Positions 13,105 through 14,307 of a DNA stretch of 14,307 bases are shown one piece after another; the first letter of the stretch is position 1, and every line of letters begins with the position of its first letter. This DNA comes from VGPE01 sp031431395. Lineage in GTDB: Bacteria > Chloroflexota > Limnocylindria > Limnocylindrales > CSP1-4. A program made the translations under genes and the position numbers. The stretch is taken from positions 1 to 14,307 of the forward strand of contig JANPDJ010000158.1 of assembly GCA_031431395.1 (NCBI GenBank), in the 5' to 3' direction. The notes beneath the pieces are model-generated. The model did no database searches. It saw nothing but the letters and a program-made list of their open reading frames with translations, and had not been told where the DNA came from.

Positions 13105-14307
13105 CTACCCCGTGCGACGGTACGTGAACCCGCCGAGACTGAACGACCCTGACGAGGGGTCGAACGCCAGGTCCTCCCCAGCTGCGCGCCCGGTGAGGAC
13201 GCGGAAGGCCCCGTCGCGACCGGCGATGGGCTCCAGGACCGCCGGCGTGTGCAGCGGGAAGGCACGGGCCGGCGACGTGAAGCGCAGCGCCCCGTCACGC
13301 CACTCGAGGTCCATCACGATCCCGGGCTCGGTCCGGTAGCGACCCGTGAACGAGCGCAGGGTGGCCGGCGCCGCGGCCGGGGGCGAAACCGCCGGGCGTG
13401 GCCACGAACGGGCGGCCGTTCCGCCGATGGCGAGGTCGAGCAACTCGAAGGCGAGTTCCGAGGCCGCGGTGGTGGGCCAGAGGTTCGTGAGCACGATCAC
13501 CCCGGTCATCGACGGCCGGTGGAATCCCACGCTGGTGTTGAACCCGTGGACGCTGCCCCCGTGGTTGTGGAAGACGTGCTCGCCGATGCGGGTCACCCGC
13601 CACGCGAGGCACTGGCCGGCGATGAGGTCCGGTTCCACGTAGAGCGGGCGGAACGATTCGGCGTGCGCGGCCGCGCCCAGGATGCGCCGCCCGTCGCGAG
13701 CCAGGCCGTCGCCGCGCAACTGGAATGCCACCCATTCCGCCAGGTCGTGCGTGTTCGTGTAGAGCTGCCCGGCAGAGGTGAGCCCGCAGAGGGATGCCAC
13801 CGGGGCGGGCACCGGGCGGTCGCTGTACTCCCCGGGCGAGTAGCCGGTCATGACCAGCGGCTGCCGGCGGTCGTCCGGCGCGAACGTGGAGTCGTTCATG
13901 CCCAGGGGGTCGAAGATCTCGGCCTGGACGTACTCCGCGTACGGCCGACCGCTCCGCCTGGCGACCACCTCTCCCAGCAGTGCGAACGCGAGATTGGAGT
14001 ACTTGAAGGCCGAATCCGCCCGGATCACCACGGCCGTCTCCGGCAGCGCCCCAAGCAGGGCCTCGGACGAGGGGAACGCGGGCCCGTCCGGGCCACCCCA
14101 CTCCGTGGGCGGCGATTCGGTCACGAGCCCAGAGCGGTGCGTGAGCAGCCGCCGAATGGTGACGTCCACGCGCCGTCCGCCCGTCTCCCGCACTGCGCCG
14201 AATTCCGGCACGTGCACCTCGATCGGGTCGTCCAGCGAGAGCAGCCCGCGATCGAGCAGCTGGAGGATGGCGGTCGCGGTGAAGGTCTTGGTCACCGAGG
14301 CCACGCG
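13105..14307 (-). CDS. Serine hydrolase, class C beta-lactamase family, 5' partial
   Basis: The frame runs off the window end; about 400 residues are visible. RVASVTKTFTA opens the visible part and carries the SxxK nucleophile motif (Ser codon 14296-14298, Lys codon 14287-14289). That motif usually lies 50-80 residues into such proteins, so the N-terminus and any signal peptide are outside the window. FKYSNLAF supplies the YxN motif, and FHNHGGSVHGF corresponds to the HxG/KTG motif. The last 80 or so residues (from FTGRYRTEPGIVM) form a C-terminal beta-rich domain typical of penicillin-binding-protein/esterase-type relatives. The family includes beta-lactamases, DD-peptidases and esterases, and context does not discriminate. 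A GTG at 14304 is within the conserved motif and is not the true start. It precedes the epimerase-like gene by 23 bp. Confidence 0.9.
   Translation of the reverse strand, partial: RVASVTKTFTATAILQLLDRGLLSLDDPIEVHVPEFGAVRETGGRRVDVTIRRLLTHRSGLVTESPPTEWGGPDGPAFPSSEALLGALPETAVVIRADSAFKYSNLAFALLGEVVARRSGRPYAEYVQAEIFDPLGMNDSTFAPDDRRQPLVMTGYSPGEYSDRPVPAPVASLCGLTSAGQLYTNTHDLAEWVAFQLRGDGLARDGRRILGAAAHAESFRPLYVEPDLIAGQCLAWRVTRIGEHVFHNHGGSVHGFNTSVGFHRPSMTGVIVLTNLWPTTAASELAFELLDLAIGGTAARSWPRPAVSPPAAAPATLRSFTGRYRTEPGIVMDLEWRDGALRFTSPARAFPLHTPAVLEPIAGRDGAFRVLTGRAAGEDLAFDPSSGSFSLGGFTYRRTG

Noticed and set aside
1..14307. CRISPR array, tRNA, insertion sequence or phage module
   Set aside because: No regularly spaced repeats, no cloverleaf-like segment with a CCA or GTTCGA-type arm in a gap, and no transposase or integrase in any frame.

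Overview
The window is about 14.3 kb of very GC-rich bacterial chromosome with densely packed genes. It holds thirteen protein genes, two of them cut by the window ends. I see no tRNA, rRNA, insertion sequence, phage gene or CRISPR array. The gene set suggests a Chloroflexota lineage (Limnocylindria-like) or, less likely, an Actinomycetota: an HhH-GPD family protein typical of high-GC Gram-positive-type genomes, a DDN/F420-type nitroreductase-fold protein, an actinobacterial-style PAC2 protein, many GTG starts and apparently leaderless promoters. The taxonomy is inference from gene content and style.

Layout. (1) 2-538, plus: 3' part of an HhH-GPD protein. It converges on a minus-strand pair at 583-1774, a HipA-like kinase and a DUF3037 protein with overlapping frames. 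(2) 1884-7430, plus: a small deazaflavin-type (DUF385) protein, then two close CocE/NonD-type serine hydrolases flanking an AMP-forming acyl-CoA synthetase. The hydrolases could release carboxylic acids that the synthetase activates to CoA thioesters. (3) 11280-7447, minus: PAC2 family protein, an exported bactofilin-like membrane protein, a YidB/DUF937 protein, and a 417-residue GreA with an N-terminal domain resembling a degenerate GIY-YIG nuclease fold. (4) 11340-11957, plus: SGNH hydrolase, divergent from PAC2. (5) 14307-12050, minus: a class C beta-lactamase-like serine hydrolase (5' end outside the window) followed by an NAD-dependent epimerase/dehydratase-like protein.

The most unusual coding feature is the GreA fusion. 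At the regulatory scale, genes that head transcription units mostly carry a TANNNT-like hexamer 6 nt (one case 9 nt) before the start codon and no Shine-Dalgarno. Several genes inside operons carry a good Shine-Dalgarno instead. This points to leaderless transcription of leading genes. All three convergent gene junctions contain a hairpin without a T-run. No stretch over 300 bases lacks a gene; the longest gap is about 110 bases.
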